Source: Rhodoblastus sp052145335
GTDB taxonomy: Bacteria; Pseudomonadota; Alphaproteobacteria; Rhizobiales; Beijerinckiaceae
Assembly: GCF_052145335.1 (NCBI RefSeq)
Contig: NZ_JBKQOU010000140.1
Location: forward strand, 1 to 55,206
Reading direction: 5' to 3'
Length of the DNA stretch: 55,206 nucleotides
Within the stretch, counting starts at the first letter, position 1. Every line of letters starts with the position of its first letter. The notes beneath the pieces are model-generated. The model had not been told where the DNA came from. It saw only the letters and a program-made list of their open reading frames with translations, and searched no databases. Positions 13,329 to 21,805 of this stretch are shown piece by piece. The translations under genes were made by a program, and so were the position numbers.

Positions 13329-13559
13329 TCAATCGTGGATATGGTGGCGATGGTGATGATGATAGCGATATCCATGCGCGATATTTGGCCCTGCCACGTA
13401 GCCGATCGCGCCTCCTGCGACCGCCCCGATGGGCCCGCCTACAAGAGCGCCTGCCCCAGCGCCCATCAGCCCATCATTCAACCGCTCCCCAGCTGTCGCT
13501 TGGGCTCCCGCCAGAGCAACGCCCGCAAGAAGCACGGCAATAAAAAGTGCATTGGTCAT
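13329..13559 (-). CDS. Small secreted glycine-zipper protein
   Basis: A 76-residue protein with a signal peptide (MTNALFIAVLLAGVALAGAQATA). A glycine-zipper segment (GAGAGALVGGPIGAVAGGAIGY) typical of small outer-membrane or periplasmic proteins follows, and then a short His/Tyr-rich tail (YHHHHRHHIHD). The start was chosen because AAGGA lies 8 bases upstream; an in-frame ATG two codons earlier is too close to it. It has its own terminator. Function is unknown; the His tail may bind metal. Confidence 0.75.
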   Translation of the reverse strand: MTNALFIAVLLAGVALAGAQATAGERLNDGLMGAGAGALVGGPIGAVAGGAIGYVAGPNIAHGYRYHHHHRHHIHD

Positions 13560-13805
13560 AGTCATAATCCTTAGAGGATGAACGTTGAAATAGTCATTGT
13601 TCCGCAGTTGCCACAATCAACAGGCTCTCGCTTTGAGCACGCAACACCGGTGCGCTCGGACCAGACAAACCGCTGCAGCCAGCGGCGCCAGCGCGGCAGG
13701 GACGACATAAGGTGGCGTAAGCGATGCAGACATTTCAATGACCCCTTATTTTCGTGGCAAACCTTTGCAGGCGGCCGTTCCCACCAACCGAGGCGAACTT
13801 GGAAG

Positions 13806-13994
13806 TTAGCCTTGAGGCGGCACGTAGATTTTTGTGGTCGGCGGCCCAATTTCGGGATCGATGCTTGATCGAGCGTCCCTTGCGATATTGGCTCGATGAG
13901 CATTGTCATTTTGCTGCGCGACGAGAAGGTCGTGGAGGATTTGAACGGTTGACGGAAGCGGTACGCGTCGACCGAAGCGAATGAGGTCACCCAT
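13806..13994 (-). CDS. Small hypothetical protein
   Basis: A 62-residue ORF starting MGDLIRFGRRVPLP with a good AGGAG 8 bases upstream of the ATG, which is the main support. The protein is soluble and charged, with a QQNDNAHRANIARDAR stretch. It lies 85 bases downstream of the GlsB-like gene on the same strand and may share its transcript. I recognise no family. Confidence 0.5.
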   Translation of the reverse strand: MGDLIRFGRRVPLPSTVQILHDLLVAQQNDNAHRANIARDARSSIDPEIGPPTTKIYVPPQG

Positions 13995-14079
13995 GGCTAA
14001 AACTCCTGTTGCACCCGAATCAATCGCTTTTCGGACGCGTTGAATGGAATGGTCGCGAAGTGGCTGGTTCGGCGCCGCT

Positions 14080-14379
14080 TTACCAGCGTCTTCCGAACAG
14101 GCCTCCCCAACGGCTTCGCAAACCGCCTCCGCCTCGAACGAGTCGGATGACGAAGAGGAGCAAAACTGCGCCGATTGTCGCATTGGCGATCGATGCGACC
14201 ATCCCGGAACCGAGATGGACGCCAAGTTGCGGCAGCAGCAATCCTCCTATGAAGGCTCCTGCAACGCCGACAATCACATCGCCGATGAGGCCCAGGCCAG
14301 TGCCTTGCACGAAATGGCCCGCCAGCCATCCGGCGACGACGCCGACCAAAAGCAGCGTGAGCAGTCCTTCACCTGACAT
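14080..14379 (-). CDS. GlsB/YeaQ/YmgE family stress membrane protein
   Basis: A 99-residue inner-membrane protein with three hydrophobic segments. It has the family pattern GVVAGWLAGHFVQGTGLGLIG near the N terminus and VAGAFIGGLLLP in the middle (transglycosylase-associated protein family). Such proteins are commonly induced by envelope or general stress; their biochemical role is not settled. The C-terminal RGGGGLRSRWGGLFGRRW is basic and Gly-rich. A GAGTAGATTCCGATCCTC element lies about 86 bases upstream and a TAACTG -10-like hexamer about 60 bases upstream, placing it in the shared-motif set described in the findings. Confidence 0.85.
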   Translation of the reverse strand: MSGEGLLTLLLVGVVAGWLAGHFVQGTGLGLIGDVIVGVAGAFIGGLLLPQLGVHLGSGMVASIANATIGAVLLLFVIRLVRGGGGLRSRWGGLFGRRW

Positions 14380-14462
14380 GACGTCCTCGCTTGTGAATTG
14401 AAAACCGCAGTCGAGAAGACTGTCGGCACCCTTCCAGTTAGGCGGCTTTTTCCGGGAAGTGG

Positions 14463-14480
14463 GAGGATCGGAATCTACTC
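14463..14480 (-). promoter_or_regulatory. Shared promoter element upstream of the GlsB-like gene
   Basis: Minus strand GAGTAGATTCCGATCCTC. A TAACTG hexamer begins 34 bases from the first T of TTCCGA. One copy of the element repeated through 14.4-28.9 kb. Confidence 0.6.
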
Positions 14481-14494
14481 AGACGACTTGCGGA

Positions 14495-14845
14495 TCAGCG
14501 ATGCCCGCCGTGATGCCCGCCTCCGCCATGTCCGCCACCGCGATGACCGCCTCCGCCGCCATGACCGCCTCCGCCGCCTTGAAAGCCGCCTCCTCCGCCG
14601 CCAACCACGTAACCAGAATAGGCTCCGTAGTAATGATGGTGACGGTGATGATGGTGATGACGGTGATAATAGTAATAATAATGATGATGGTGGCGATGAT
14701 GATGATAGGCTACAGTCTCGATGGCGGCCTCTGACGACGCCAGCCCAGGTCTCGGAAGGCCTGTCGGCGCGGCTATGGCTGTAGACAGGACGGAGCCGGC
14801 CAGCGACAAAGCCAAAGCCAGACTCAGGAACGATGATTTCAACAT
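14495..14845 (-). CDS. Secreted His- and Gly-rich protein
   Basis: A 116-residue protein with a signal peptide (to about residue 25, ending TAIA). A His/Tyr-rich block of about 30 residues (repeats of HHHRHHHH and YYYYY) follows, and then a C-terminal Gly/His-rich block (GGGGHGGGGGHRGGG). The ATG has an AGGA upstream. The composition suggests metal binding (Ni, Cu or Zn) in the periplasm or at the surface; this is inference from composition only. Similar Gly/His tails appear in the next gene upstream (14986-15120). Confidence 0.7.
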   Translation of the reverse strand: MLKSSFLSLALALSLAGSVLSTAIAAPTGLPRPGLASSEAAIETVAYHHHRHHHHYYYYYHRHHHHHRHHHYYGAYSGYVVGGGGGGFQGGGGGHGGGGGHRGGGHGGGGHHGGHR

Positions 14846-14985
14846 GCAGGTAATCCTCGGTAGGTCGAACTTATAGTGAAAACTGGACGAAATCTTCTTG
14901 GTGCGATTGCCGTATTACGGTATGCGCCGCCGGCGCGTCCGAATATCCGGTCGCCGAAGCGCATGAATCTGGCGAGACCGGCCAT

Positions 14986-15120
14986 TCAGCGATGCGCACC
15001 GCCGCCGTGCCCGCCGCCGCCGTGCCCGCTTCCGCTGTGATTCGCCGCCTGCGCCGTCCCAAGGGCCAGGGCGCCAACCGCAACCGCGGCAATAACAGCC
15101 GAAATGCTCGACTTTCTCAT
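14986..15120 (-). CDS. Very small secreted Gly/His-rich protein
   Basis: A 44-residue product: a signal peptide (MRKSSISAVIAAVAVGALAL, cleavage likely after AQA) and a mature part of only about 20 residues with two GHGGGG-type repeats. AGGAG lies 6 bases before the ATG, which supports the start. A shared promoter element is upstream (15185-15202), with a TAAGCT -10-like hexamer at about 15158-15163. It may be a metal-binding peptide. Confidence 0.65.
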   Translation of the reverse strand: MRKSSISAVIAAVAVGALALGTAQAANHSGSGHGGGGHGGGAHR

Positions 15121-15184
15121 CTCACTCTCCTGATCGGTTTTCTGTTTTGACCATTCGAGCTTAGTCGCCTGGGCGCTTGGCGCG

Positions 15185-15202
15185 CAGGTTCGGAATCTAA
15201 CC
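15185..15202 (-). promoter_or_regulatory. Shared promoter element upstream of the 44-residue secreted protein
   Basis: Minus strand GGTTAGATTCCGAACCTG, with TAAGCT starting 33 bases from the first T of TTCCGA. The 5' half deviates (GTTA in place of GAGTA). Confidence 0.5.
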
Positions 15203-15313
15203 AGGAACGAGCGAAAACTGGGGCCGAAAGCCGGTGGATCGGCGAAGCCGGCGGCGCGCGGATTCGCGCCGTTCAATGAAGCGACTTTTCGCCTGAATGC
15301 GTTGAGGCGCGGA

Positions 15314-15333
15314 CAGCGCCTAGGAATCTACTC
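15314..15333 (-). promoter_or_regulatory. Degenerate copy of the shared element
   Basis: Minus strand GAGTAGATTCC is followed by TAGGCGCTG rather than GANNCTG. No -10-like hexamer is found at the usual distance, so it may be non-functional. Confidence 0.3.
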
Positions 15334-15370
15334 ATGACGACGAGTGCATTCGATCCCGGCGACGCCGAAA

Positions 15371-18300
15371 TCACTTCTCCGCTGCAACAGCCAGCCGCGC
15401 AAGCGCCGGAAGCGATTTCACGCCGGTCCGTTTCATGATTGCGGCGCGATGGTTTTCGACCGTGCGCTGGCTGATGCCGAGATCCGCCGCGATGTTCTTG
15501 TTCGGATGACCGGCGAGAACCATCTCCATGATCTCCTTCTGCCGCTGCGTGAGGCCCTTCAAATGGCTGGCGGCGTCCTCCCGCCAGGCGACGAGTTTGC
15601 TCGCGTCCTGCGAATGCTCCAGCGCGCGCTCGACACAGGCCAGCAACTCGTCGCGGCCGACCGGCTTCTCGATGAAGTCCGACGCGCCAGACTTCATGGC
15701 CTCGACCGCCATCGCCACATCGCTGTTGCCGGTGATCATCACCGCCGGCATCCGGTGACCCTCGTCGTTGAGCCGCTTGAGCAATTCGAGCCCGCTCATT
15801 CCCGGCAGGTAGGCGTCGATCAGCAGGCAGGCTTCCCGCCCCGGTCGGTAGGCCTCGAGAAAGGACTCGCAGTCGCCAAAATCCTCGACGGTCCGTCCGT
15901 CTTCCTCCAGCACGCTGCGTATCGCCGCGCGGATGTGGCTGTCGTCATCGACGACGTAAACGACCGGCCCCGCCGGGGCCTCGTACATTTCGACGCGCTG
16001 TTGAGGCTTTGCGCGCACCGGCTCATGCTTGGCCGCTAGCGCCCGTTGCACGGCCTGCGTCACGGCGTCGAGCTTCACCGGCTTGTTGAGCTGCGCGCAG
16101 TCGGCGTCGGCAATGGCGCGCAATGTGTGGATCGATATGTCGCCGGTCAGAATGATCACGGGCACGTTGCGATGCAGCTTTTCGCGCACCGTGGCCGCCA
16201 CTTCGAGGCCGTTCATGCGGTTGGGCAGATTGAAATCCGCCAGAATGAGGTCGGGCCGGAAACCTTCCCGCTCGACCAGTTGCATCGCCTCGGAGCCGTC
16301 GTAGGCGCGCGCCACCTTGTGCCCCTCCTCGCCGAGAGAAACAGCGAGAAGCTCGCGCAATTCAGGATCGTCCTCGACGACCAGTATCGCGCCTTTGCGA
16401 ACCATCTTTCCAACATTCGCGGAATCGACATCCGGACGCGACCCCGAAGGCTTCGGCGCCGCTGATACCGGCGGCAGCGCTACTTCGATGGCGAAGACCG
16501 AGCCCTTGCCGTGATGCGAGCGCACGCGCACGCGATGGCCGAGCAAATTGCCGATCCGCCGTACGATGGAGAGACCGAGGCCGAGGCCGAGGCTGCGTTC
16601 GCGCGCCTCATTGCCCACTTGATGATATTCCTCGAAAATCGCCTGGATTTCCTCGTCTGGAATTCCGATCCCGGTGTCCCAGACTTCGATGCGCAACATT
16701 CCCCTGTGACGACGGCAGCCGAGCAGTACTTTTCCACTCCGGGTGTATTTCAAGGCGTTCGAAAGCAGGTTGCGCATCATCTGTTCGAGCAGGCTGGCAT
16801 CGCTGCAAATCGACAGGCTGCAGGGGACCACGCATAGGTCGAGATTTTTCGCCTGAGCCTGATAGCTGAACTCGTCGTGCAATTTCACCAGCAGGTCATT
16901 GACCCGGAACAGCGCCATCTCCGGGCGGACCGAGCCGGCTTCGATCTGGTTGATGTCGAGCAGAGCATTGAGCATGCCCGTCATCGCCCCGAGCGTCTCG
17001 CCGATTCGCGCCACCAGTTTCCGGTCCCGCTCGCTTTCGACCGCGCGCGTCAACAGCCCCTGCAACAGGGCGAGCGTTTGCAGCGGCTGGCGGAGGTCGT
17101 GGCTGGCGGCGGCGAGGAAGCGGGACTTCGCCGCGTCGGCGGTTTCCGCCTTGCGCTTGGCCGCCTCCAGCGCGTCGTTGACGCCTTTGCGATCGGTGAC
17201 GTCGGCGAAGGTGATGACCACGCCTTCGACGCCGCCGCCCTGCGTCCGATAGGGGAGGATTCGCCTCAGGTACCAGGCGCCGCTGCGCGCTTCGATCTGC
17301 CGTTCGATCGGCAGATGCTTGGCGAGCACCGCTCGCGAATCCGGAAGAAGCGAGTTGTCCGCCGCCAGCGAAGCGAGGTCCGCCAGCGGGCGCCCGACAT
17401 CGCCGGGGATCACGTTGAACAGAGACTTAGTCGCCGGGGTGAAAAATCGGATGTTGAGATTCACGTCGAGGAAGATCGTCGCGACATCGGTACTGTACAA
17501 CACGTTCTGCAGATCGTCGGAAGTGGTTCGCTGACGGTCGAGCGTTTCCTGAAGCTGGTTGTTAAGCGCCGTCAGCTCCTCGTTGAGCGATTGCAGTTCC
17601 TCCTTCGAGGTGAGCAACTCCTCGTTGGTCGACTGGAACTCCTCGTTCACCGACAAGGCTTCTTCGTTGATCGCCTTCTGCTCTTCGCTCGAGATTTCCA
17701 GATTGCGGATCGCTCCCTGCAATTCGAGCCGCGTGCCTTCCAGCTCCTGCTCAAGCTCGGCGACCCGCGAAGCCTCTCCCGTCGGGCCGGCGCCGCCTTG
17801 CCGACGGTCGTGCCCCGCCTCCTCGAGGAAACAGATCAGCGCCAATTCCTCGCCATCGCTTTCGACCCGCCGCGCCGACAGGCCGAAGCACAGCGACCCG
17901 CCGTCACGATCGACCCGGCAGCCGCCAACGACCACGGGCGCGCTTTCATGGAAAACCAACTGGATGATCGATCTCAACTTCGCGCCCAGGCCTTTTCGCG
18001 CCATCGCCAACAGATCGTGCGTCGGCTGGCCTGGCGGAACGGAAAGATAGCGATCCGTTGGCCCCAGCGAAAAAAGGCACTCGTTCTTGCGATTGATCAG
18101 AACCGCCGCCGGCGCGTGATTCTCCAGCACCAGCCGCCGGCAAAGTTCGGCGAGGACGGTTTCACGCGTCGGCGGCCGCCCCTGGCCCTGGCGCGCGGGA
18201 ATGCGCACGCCGTCGCTGCGAAAACCGAAATCACCCGTCCTGCCGCGCGCCGTATGGCGAAAAATACGCTCGCTCTTGGAGATCGCCGTAAAGCGGCCGT

Positions 18301-19717
18301 GCGGTTCGCCGACCGTCTCGGCGCTGCCGAGAAGCAGCACGCCACCCTCGCGCAAGGCGAAATGGAACAGAGCCATGACCTTTCCTTGCGCCTCCGGACC
18401 CAGATAGATCAGCAGGTTGCGGCAGGATACGAAATCGAGACGCGAGAACGGCGGGTCGGCCAGCACGTCCTGCACGGTGAAGACCACGTCCGCGCGCAAT
18501 TCGGGCGATATTCGGTAGCCCCGCTCCTCCTTGACGAAGAAGCGCGCCAGCCGCTCCGCCGACACCTCGGCCTCGATGGATGAGGGATAAAGACCTTCGC
18601 GGGCCTGCGCGACCGCATCGGCGTCGATGTCCGAGGCGAACACCTGCAGCTTGATATTTTTGTTGGCGGCGGCGATCGCCTCGCGGAAAAGCATGGCGAG
18701 GGAATAGGTTTCCTCGCCCGAACTGCATCCGGCGATCCAGAGTCGCAAAGGCTGATCCGCCGGTTGATGGGCTACGAGGCCGGGAAGGACTTTTTCGGCG
18801 AGGAAGTCGAACACTTTCGGGTCGCGGAAAAAGCTGGTGGTGTTGATCAGCAGGTCCTTGGCGAGAAAATCGAGTTCCCTTGGATCGTCGCGCAGCATCT
18901 GCAGGTAAAGGTCCATGTCATCGGTTTCGAGCGCCATCCGGCGCTCGATCCGGCGCTGCAAGGTGCCCTGTTTGTACAGTCTGAAATCATGGGCTGTTTT
19001 CGTGCGCAGCAGGTCGATGATTTGCGTCAGCCATTCCTGATCCGGTTTTCCAATTGGCGAAATTCTCTCCGCGCGCGCACCAAGTTTGACGATCGCTTCG
19101 GCAATTTTTGCCGCCGGCAGCACGAGATCCACCGCTCCGGTCTGGATCGCGCTGCGCGGCATGCCATCATAGCCGGCTTCTTCGGGGTCCTGTGCGACGA
19201 CTAGCCCTCCCTTTTCCTTGATCGCCTTCAGGCCCCGGCTGCCGTCGGCCCCTGTTCCCGAAAGGATGACGCAAATGGCGCGCTCGCCGAATTCGTCCGC
19301 CACGGAATTCAGCAGGAAATCGAAAGGCAGCCGCGCGCCATGACGCTCTTTGGGCTGGGAGAGCCGCAAGGCGCCGCCCTTGACGGAGAGATAGGAGCCC
19401 GGCGGAATGACATACAGATGCTCGCGCTCGATCGGCAGACCGTCCGTCGCCTGACAGACTTTCATCGACGTATGCCCGACCAGCAATTCCACCAACATGC
19501 TTTCATGTGTCGGATCAAGGTGCTGGACCAGAATCGCTGCGAGGCCGGCGTCGGGAGGCAGCGCGTCCAGCAACAGCCTGCACGCGTCGAGCCCCCCGGC
19601 GGAGGCGCCGATCGCTACAATCGAGTATGCGCAGGGCGCTGGTGCAGGCTCATGCGGCGATCGATCTTGCGTTTTGAGGGGAGATTTTTTTCCGGAAGGC
19701 GATTGATGCGCCCGCAT
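15371..19717 (-). CDS. CheB-CheR-PAS-histidine kinase-REC-REC-LuxR/FixJ fusion regulator
   Basis: A 1,448-residue cytoplasmic signalling protein. In order: CheB methylesterase (about 30-215; GASAGG serine, QHLDP histidine, GTGADG aspartate all present); CheR methyltransferase (225-490; AGCSSGEE SAM motif); a coiled coil rich in NEE repeats (about 665-735); PAS (735-845); HisKA with the phosphorylatable His in AAASHDLRQ (about 873); HATPase (970-1082; DTGIGIPD, GLGLGLSIV); receiver 1 (Asp about 1161 in LADFNLP); receiver 2 (Asp about 1301 in LLIDAYLPGMSG); and a C-terminal LuxR-type HTH (1388-1448). Receiver 2 plus HTH matches FixJ closely (NKNIAADLGISQRTVENHRA). AAGGA precedes the ATG at 19717; a GTG at 19771 lacks a ribosome site. 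Most such proteins end at the kinase or a receiver; carrying the whole relay to DNA in one chain is unusual. Confidence 0.9.
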   Translation of the reverse strand: MRAHQSPSGKKSPLKTQDRSPHEPAPAPCAYSIVAIGASAGGLDACRLLLDALPPDAGLAAILVQHLDPTHESMLVELLVGHTSMKVCQATDGLPIEREHLYVIPPGSYLSVKGGALRLSQPKERHGARLPFDFLLNSVADEFGERAICVILSGTGADGSRGLKAIKEKGGLVVAQDPEEAGYDGMPRSAIQTGAVDLVLPAAKIAEAIVKLGARAERISPIGKPDQEWLTQIIDLLRTKTAHDFRLYKQGTLQRRIERRMALETDDMDLYLQMLRDDPRELDFLAKDLLINTTSFFRDPKVFDFLAEKVLPGLVAHQPADQPLRLWIAGCSSGEETYSLAMLFREAIAAANKNIKLQVFASDIDADAVAQAREGLYPSSIEAEVSAERLARFFVKEERGYRISPELRADVVFTVQDVLADPPFSRLDFVSCRNLLIYLGPEAQGKVMALFHFALREGGVLLLGSAETVGEPHGRFTAISKSERIFRHTARGRTGDFGFRSDGVRIPARQGQGRPPTRETVLAELCRRLVLENHAPAAVLINRKNECLFSLGPTDRYLSVPPGQPTHDLLAMARKGLGAKLRSIIQLVFHESAPVVVGGCRVDRDGGSLCFGLSARRVESDGEELALICFLEEAGHDRRQGGAGPTGEASRVAELEQELEGTRLELQGAIRNLEISSEEQKAINEEALSVNEEFQSTNEELLTSKEELQSLNEELTALNNQLQETLDRQRTTSDDLQNVLYSTDVATIFLDVNLNIRFFTPATKSLFNVIPGDVGRPLADLASLAADNSLLPDSRAVLAKHLPIERQIEARSGAWYLRRILPYRTQGGGVEGVVITFADVTDRKGVNDALEAAKRKAETADAAKSRFLAAASHDLRQPLQTLALLQGLLTRAVESERDRKLVARIGETLGAMTGMLNALLDINQIEAGSVRPEMALFRVNDLLVKLHDEFSYQAQAKNLDLCVVPCSLSICSDASLLEQMMRNLLSNALKYTRSGKVLLGCRRHRGMLRIEVWDTGIGIPDEEIQAIFEEYHQVGNEARERSLGLGLGLSIVRRIGNLLGHRVRVRSHHGKGSVFAIEVALPPVSAAPKPSGSRPDVDSANVGKMVRKGAILVVEDDPELRELLAVSLGEEGHKVARAYDGSEAMQLVEREGFRPDLILADFNLPNRMNGLEVAATVREKLHRNVPVIILTGDISIHTLRAIADADCAQLNKPVKLDAVTQAVQRALAAKHEPVRAKPQQRVEMYEAPAGPVVYVVDDDSHIRAAIRSVLEEDGRTVEDFGDCESFLEAYRPGREACLLIDAYLPGMSGLELLKRLNDEGHRMPAVMITGNSDVAMAVEAMKSGASDFIEKPVGRDELLACVERALEHSQDASKLVAWREDAASHLKGLTQRQKEIMEMVLAGHPNKNIAADLGISQRTVENHRAAIMKRTGVKSLPALARLAVAAEK

Positions 19718-19813
19718 GCGAAATCCTTTTCGAAACCCGCCTGCGCAGCCAGGACGCGCCAATCCTATCACTTAATCAATGCTCTGTGGCGCCCTTTTGC
19801 CTAAAGCGGGCGT

Positions 19814-19831
19814 GAGTACATTCCGAACCTG
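19814..19831 (+). promoter_or_regulatory. Shared promoter element upstream of the receiver gene
   Basis: GAGTACATTCCGAACCTG, with a TATGCT -10-like hexamer at 19854-19859, 34 bases from the first T of TTCCGA. It lies between the fusion regulator and the receiver gene, pointing to the latter. Confidence 0.65.
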
Positions 19832-19926
19832 ACGTCGCGGCGCAGGCGTGGTCTATGCTCAGCAACCACAAAAAGTCTTCCGGCGGCGACGCACTGGTGG
19901 AAGCGCAAGCGTTATCGGATTGGCCC

Positions 19927-20295
19927 ATGAAAATGATCCGCGTGATGATCGTGGAAGACGATGGCGTGATCGCCGGCCTGCTCGGCGAATTGATCGAAGC
20001 GCTTGGCCACAAGGTTTGCGCCCGCGAGGCCAGCGAGAGCGGCGCGGTCGCCGCCGCCAATCGGTCGAAACCGGATTTGATGATCGTCGACGCTTATCTG
20101 CAGAATGGAAGCGGCATCGGCGCCGTCGAGACGATCACGGGCGTCAGGTCTGTGCCGCATATTTTCGTCACCGGCGACGCCAAGGCTGTCAGAATGCTCA
20201 GGCCTCACGCGATTGTGCTGCAAAAGCCTTATTTCGAATGCGATCTGGTTATCGCCATCCGGGCCGCGCTAGGCGAACCAAAAGCAGCGGCCTGA
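19927..20295 (+). CDS. Single-domain response regulator receiver
   Basis: A 122-residue receiver-only protein: acidic pair in VEDDG, phospho-acceptor Asp in LMIVDAYLQ, Thr in FVTGD, Lys in LQKPY. There is no output domain, so it probably works as a phosphate shuttle or sink, plausibly with the divergent CheB-CheR kinase fusion next door. An in-frame ATG at 19855 would add 24 residues, but it coincides with the -10-like hexamer of the element at 19814-19831, so I prefer the ATG at 19927 even though its ribosome site is weak. Confidence 0.8.
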   Translation: MKMIRVMIVEDDGVIAGLLGELIEALGHKVCAREASESGAVAAANRSKPDLMIVDAYLQNGSGIGAVETITGVRSVPHIFVTGDAKAVRMLRPHAIVLQKPYFECDLVIAIRAALGEPKAAA

Positions 20296-20433
20296 AGGCA
20301 AGCCGCGGTTGCGGCTCATCCCGAAATCAATCGAAAATTCAGCAATTTCCGACCCTGCGTCCGGTTCTCGTTCCGGCCGGACGGCCGATGCATTGCAACA
20401 TCCCATGCCGCCGATCCGTCTTTGCACCGCCTA

Positions 20434-20451
20434 GAGTAGTTTCCGATCCTG
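20434..20451 (+). promoter_or_regulatory. Shared promoter element upstream of the coiled-coil secreted protein
   Basis: GAGTAGTTTCCGATCCTG, with TACCGT starting 33 bases from the first T of TTCCGA (20473-20478). A weaker look-alike, CAGCAATTTCCGACCCTG, is at 20341-20358. Confidence 0.6.
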
Positions 20452-20545
20452 TCCGCGCCAGACCGTCGTAGCTACCGTTTGCCCATCGACGACCTCGGAT
20501 GCTGCAACGCCGCCCGATCCGGCGCCCGACACAAGGAAATTCGCC

Positions 20546-20950
20546 ATGAAAAAAATGTTCGTCCGCACCATCATCGTCGCGTCGTTCGCTTTGATGGGCG
20601 CATGGTCCGCCGCGGCGAATCTGGCGCCCCCCGAACCCCGTCCACCCGAGGTCACGACGGCCGAGGCCGGCCCTTCGAACTCCGAACGCGGCGCCTATAC
20701 CGAGCGGGCTCGCGAACACATGCAGCAATGGCGCGTCAAGCTGGATCGTGAAAGCGCCAAGGCCGGATCGAGCGCGGCCCGCATGGCCGCGTCGGAAGAT
20801 TTGGACGCCGCCTGGAGCAAAGCCAGGGAAGCCTCGGCCAAGCTGGAGACCACAGGCGCGGCCGATTGGGAAATGGCCAAATACTCTTTCAGGAAATCTT
20901 CGGACGAATTGGCCGCGACCTGGACGAAGGTCCGCGCCAAAGTGAAATGA
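20546..20950 (+). CDS. Secreted helical hypothetical protein
   Basis: A 134-residue protein with a signal peptide (MKKMFVRTIIVASFALMGAWSAAA), a Pro-rich linker (PPEPRPPE), and an Ala/Lys/Glu-rich helical region (about 60-134). The helical region has two repeats of a W-containing unit (DAAWSKAREASAKLE, then ELAATWTKVRAKVK) and is likely a coiled coil. I do not know a named family with confidence. The shared promoter element lies about 95 bases upstream, so it belongs with the stress set. Confidence 0.75.
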   Translation: MKKMFVRTIIVASFALMGAWSAAANLAPPEPRPPEVTTAEAGPSNSERGAYTERAREHMQQWRVKLDRESAKAGSSAARMAASEDLDAAWSKAREASAKLETTGAADWEMAKYSFRKSSDELAATWTKVRAKVK

Positions 20951-21025
20951 ACGCCGAGGCCGGCGCCTCAGGGCGAGCGCCCGCGATCTCGCAACGAGCC
21001 CGAAAAACGAACCACGGAGAGCGAC

Positions 21026-21241
21026 ATGCATATACATCATAAGCCGCAAACGGGTGAACCGAGGTTGCGTGTCATCTTCGCGGACGGGTCCATCGCGCTG
21101 GGCATGCCCGTCGGCTCGACGCTCGCCGACGTCGCCGACTGGGTCGACGACATCGCCCGCCAGCACAACGGTTCTCTGCTTTCGATCGACGTCAGAATGG
21201 CCGGGCGTCGCAACGTCCCGGCGTTTGCCGGAGCGCACTGA
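21026..21241 (+). CDS. Small hypothetical protein
   Basis: A 71-residue soluble protein (MHIHHKPQTGEPRLRVIFADG...). An AGAG-containing purine stretch lies 5-10 bases before the ATG. The middle GSTLADVADWVDDIARQH looks like a helix, and the beginning like a beta-strand pair (LRVIFADGSIALGMPVG). I recognise no family. It lies between two secreted-protein genes of the stress cluster on the same strand. Confidence 0.6.
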   Translation: MHIHHKPQTGEPRLRVIFADGSIALGMPVGSTLADVADWVDDIARQHNGSLLSIDVRMAGRRNVPAFAGAH

Positions 21242-21320
21242 CGCCCCGATCCATTCAATGCGTAGGCCGACCCATCCTGGATCGGCGCGCGTGAATACGA
21301 AGATTCATTTGGAGCACGAT

Positions 21321-21731
21321 ATGAACATCAAGATTTTATCCGCAGCCGCCTTGTTTCTCGTTCTGCCGATTGCGGCTCACGCCCAGGGCGTCGTGCGCGG
21401 AGCCGACGAAGGCATACATGAAGGCGATCGCGCCGCTGGTCCCGTGGGCGCCGTCGTGGGGGGCGTCGTCGGCGCGGTTGGAGGCGGCGTAGCGGGTCTG
21501 CTTGGCGTCGATCAGCGCCCGCGCTTCAGAACCTATGTCGTTCATGAACACCATGATTCCTATGCCTACGACCATGCCGTCGCCGTTGGCGCGATCCTCC
21601 CCGACAGCGGCGTCACCTATTACGAAGTTCCCTCCGACTACGGCGTGCAGGACTATCGCTATACGGTCGTCAACAATGAGACGGTGCTGGTCGATCCCAG
21701 GACCCATCGCATCGTGCAAGTGATCGAGTAA
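21321..21731 (+). CDS. DUF1236-domain secreted protein
   Basis: A 136-residue protein with a signal peptide (MNIKILSAAALFLVLPIAAHA), a glycine-zipper-like stretch (GPVGAVVGGVVGAVGGGVAG), and a C-terminal DUF1236 domain (VTYYEVPSDYGV, YRYTVVNNETVLVDP, THRIVQVIE). DUF1236 proteins are common in Rhizobiales envelopes; their function is unknown. The ATG with GGAGC 6 bases upstream was chosen over longer in-frame extensions because only it gives a signal peptide at the N terminus. A strong terminator follows. Confidence 0.85.
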   Translation: MNIKILSAAALFLVLPIAAHAQGVVRGADEGIHEGDRAAGPVGAVVGGVVGAVGGGVAGLLGVDQRPRFRTYVVHEHHDSYAYDHAVAVGAILPDSGVTYYEVPSDYGVQDYRYTVVNNETVLVDPRTHRIVQVIE

Positions 21732-21760
21732 CGGCCGGCCCTCGGCCGAGAAAAACGAGG

Positions 21761-21786
21761 GGGCCGCTTTTCGAAGCGGCCCTTTT
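21761..21786 (+). terminator. Rho-independent terminator after the DUF1236 gene
   Basis: GGGCCGCTT and AAGCGGCCC form a 9-bp stem with a TTCG tetraloop, followed by TTTT, 30 bases past the stop. Confidence 0.85.
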
Positions 21787-21805
21787 GGCATGAAAGGACA
21801 GCGAA

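Noticed and set aside
14600..14720. Low-complexity ATG/GTG-rich run considered as non-coding satellite
   Set aside because: On the minus strand it encodes the His/Tyr block of a protein with a signal peptide and a proper start.
16877..18583. A 568-residue plus-strand frame inside the fusion regulator
   Set aside because: It is antisense to conserved kinase and CheR motifs, with shadow-like composition.
20341..20358. CAGCAATTTCCGACCCTG as a full copy of the shared promoter element
   Set aside because: The GAGTA half is lost and no -10-like hexamer lies at the usual distance. A better copy 90 bases further on serves the same gene.
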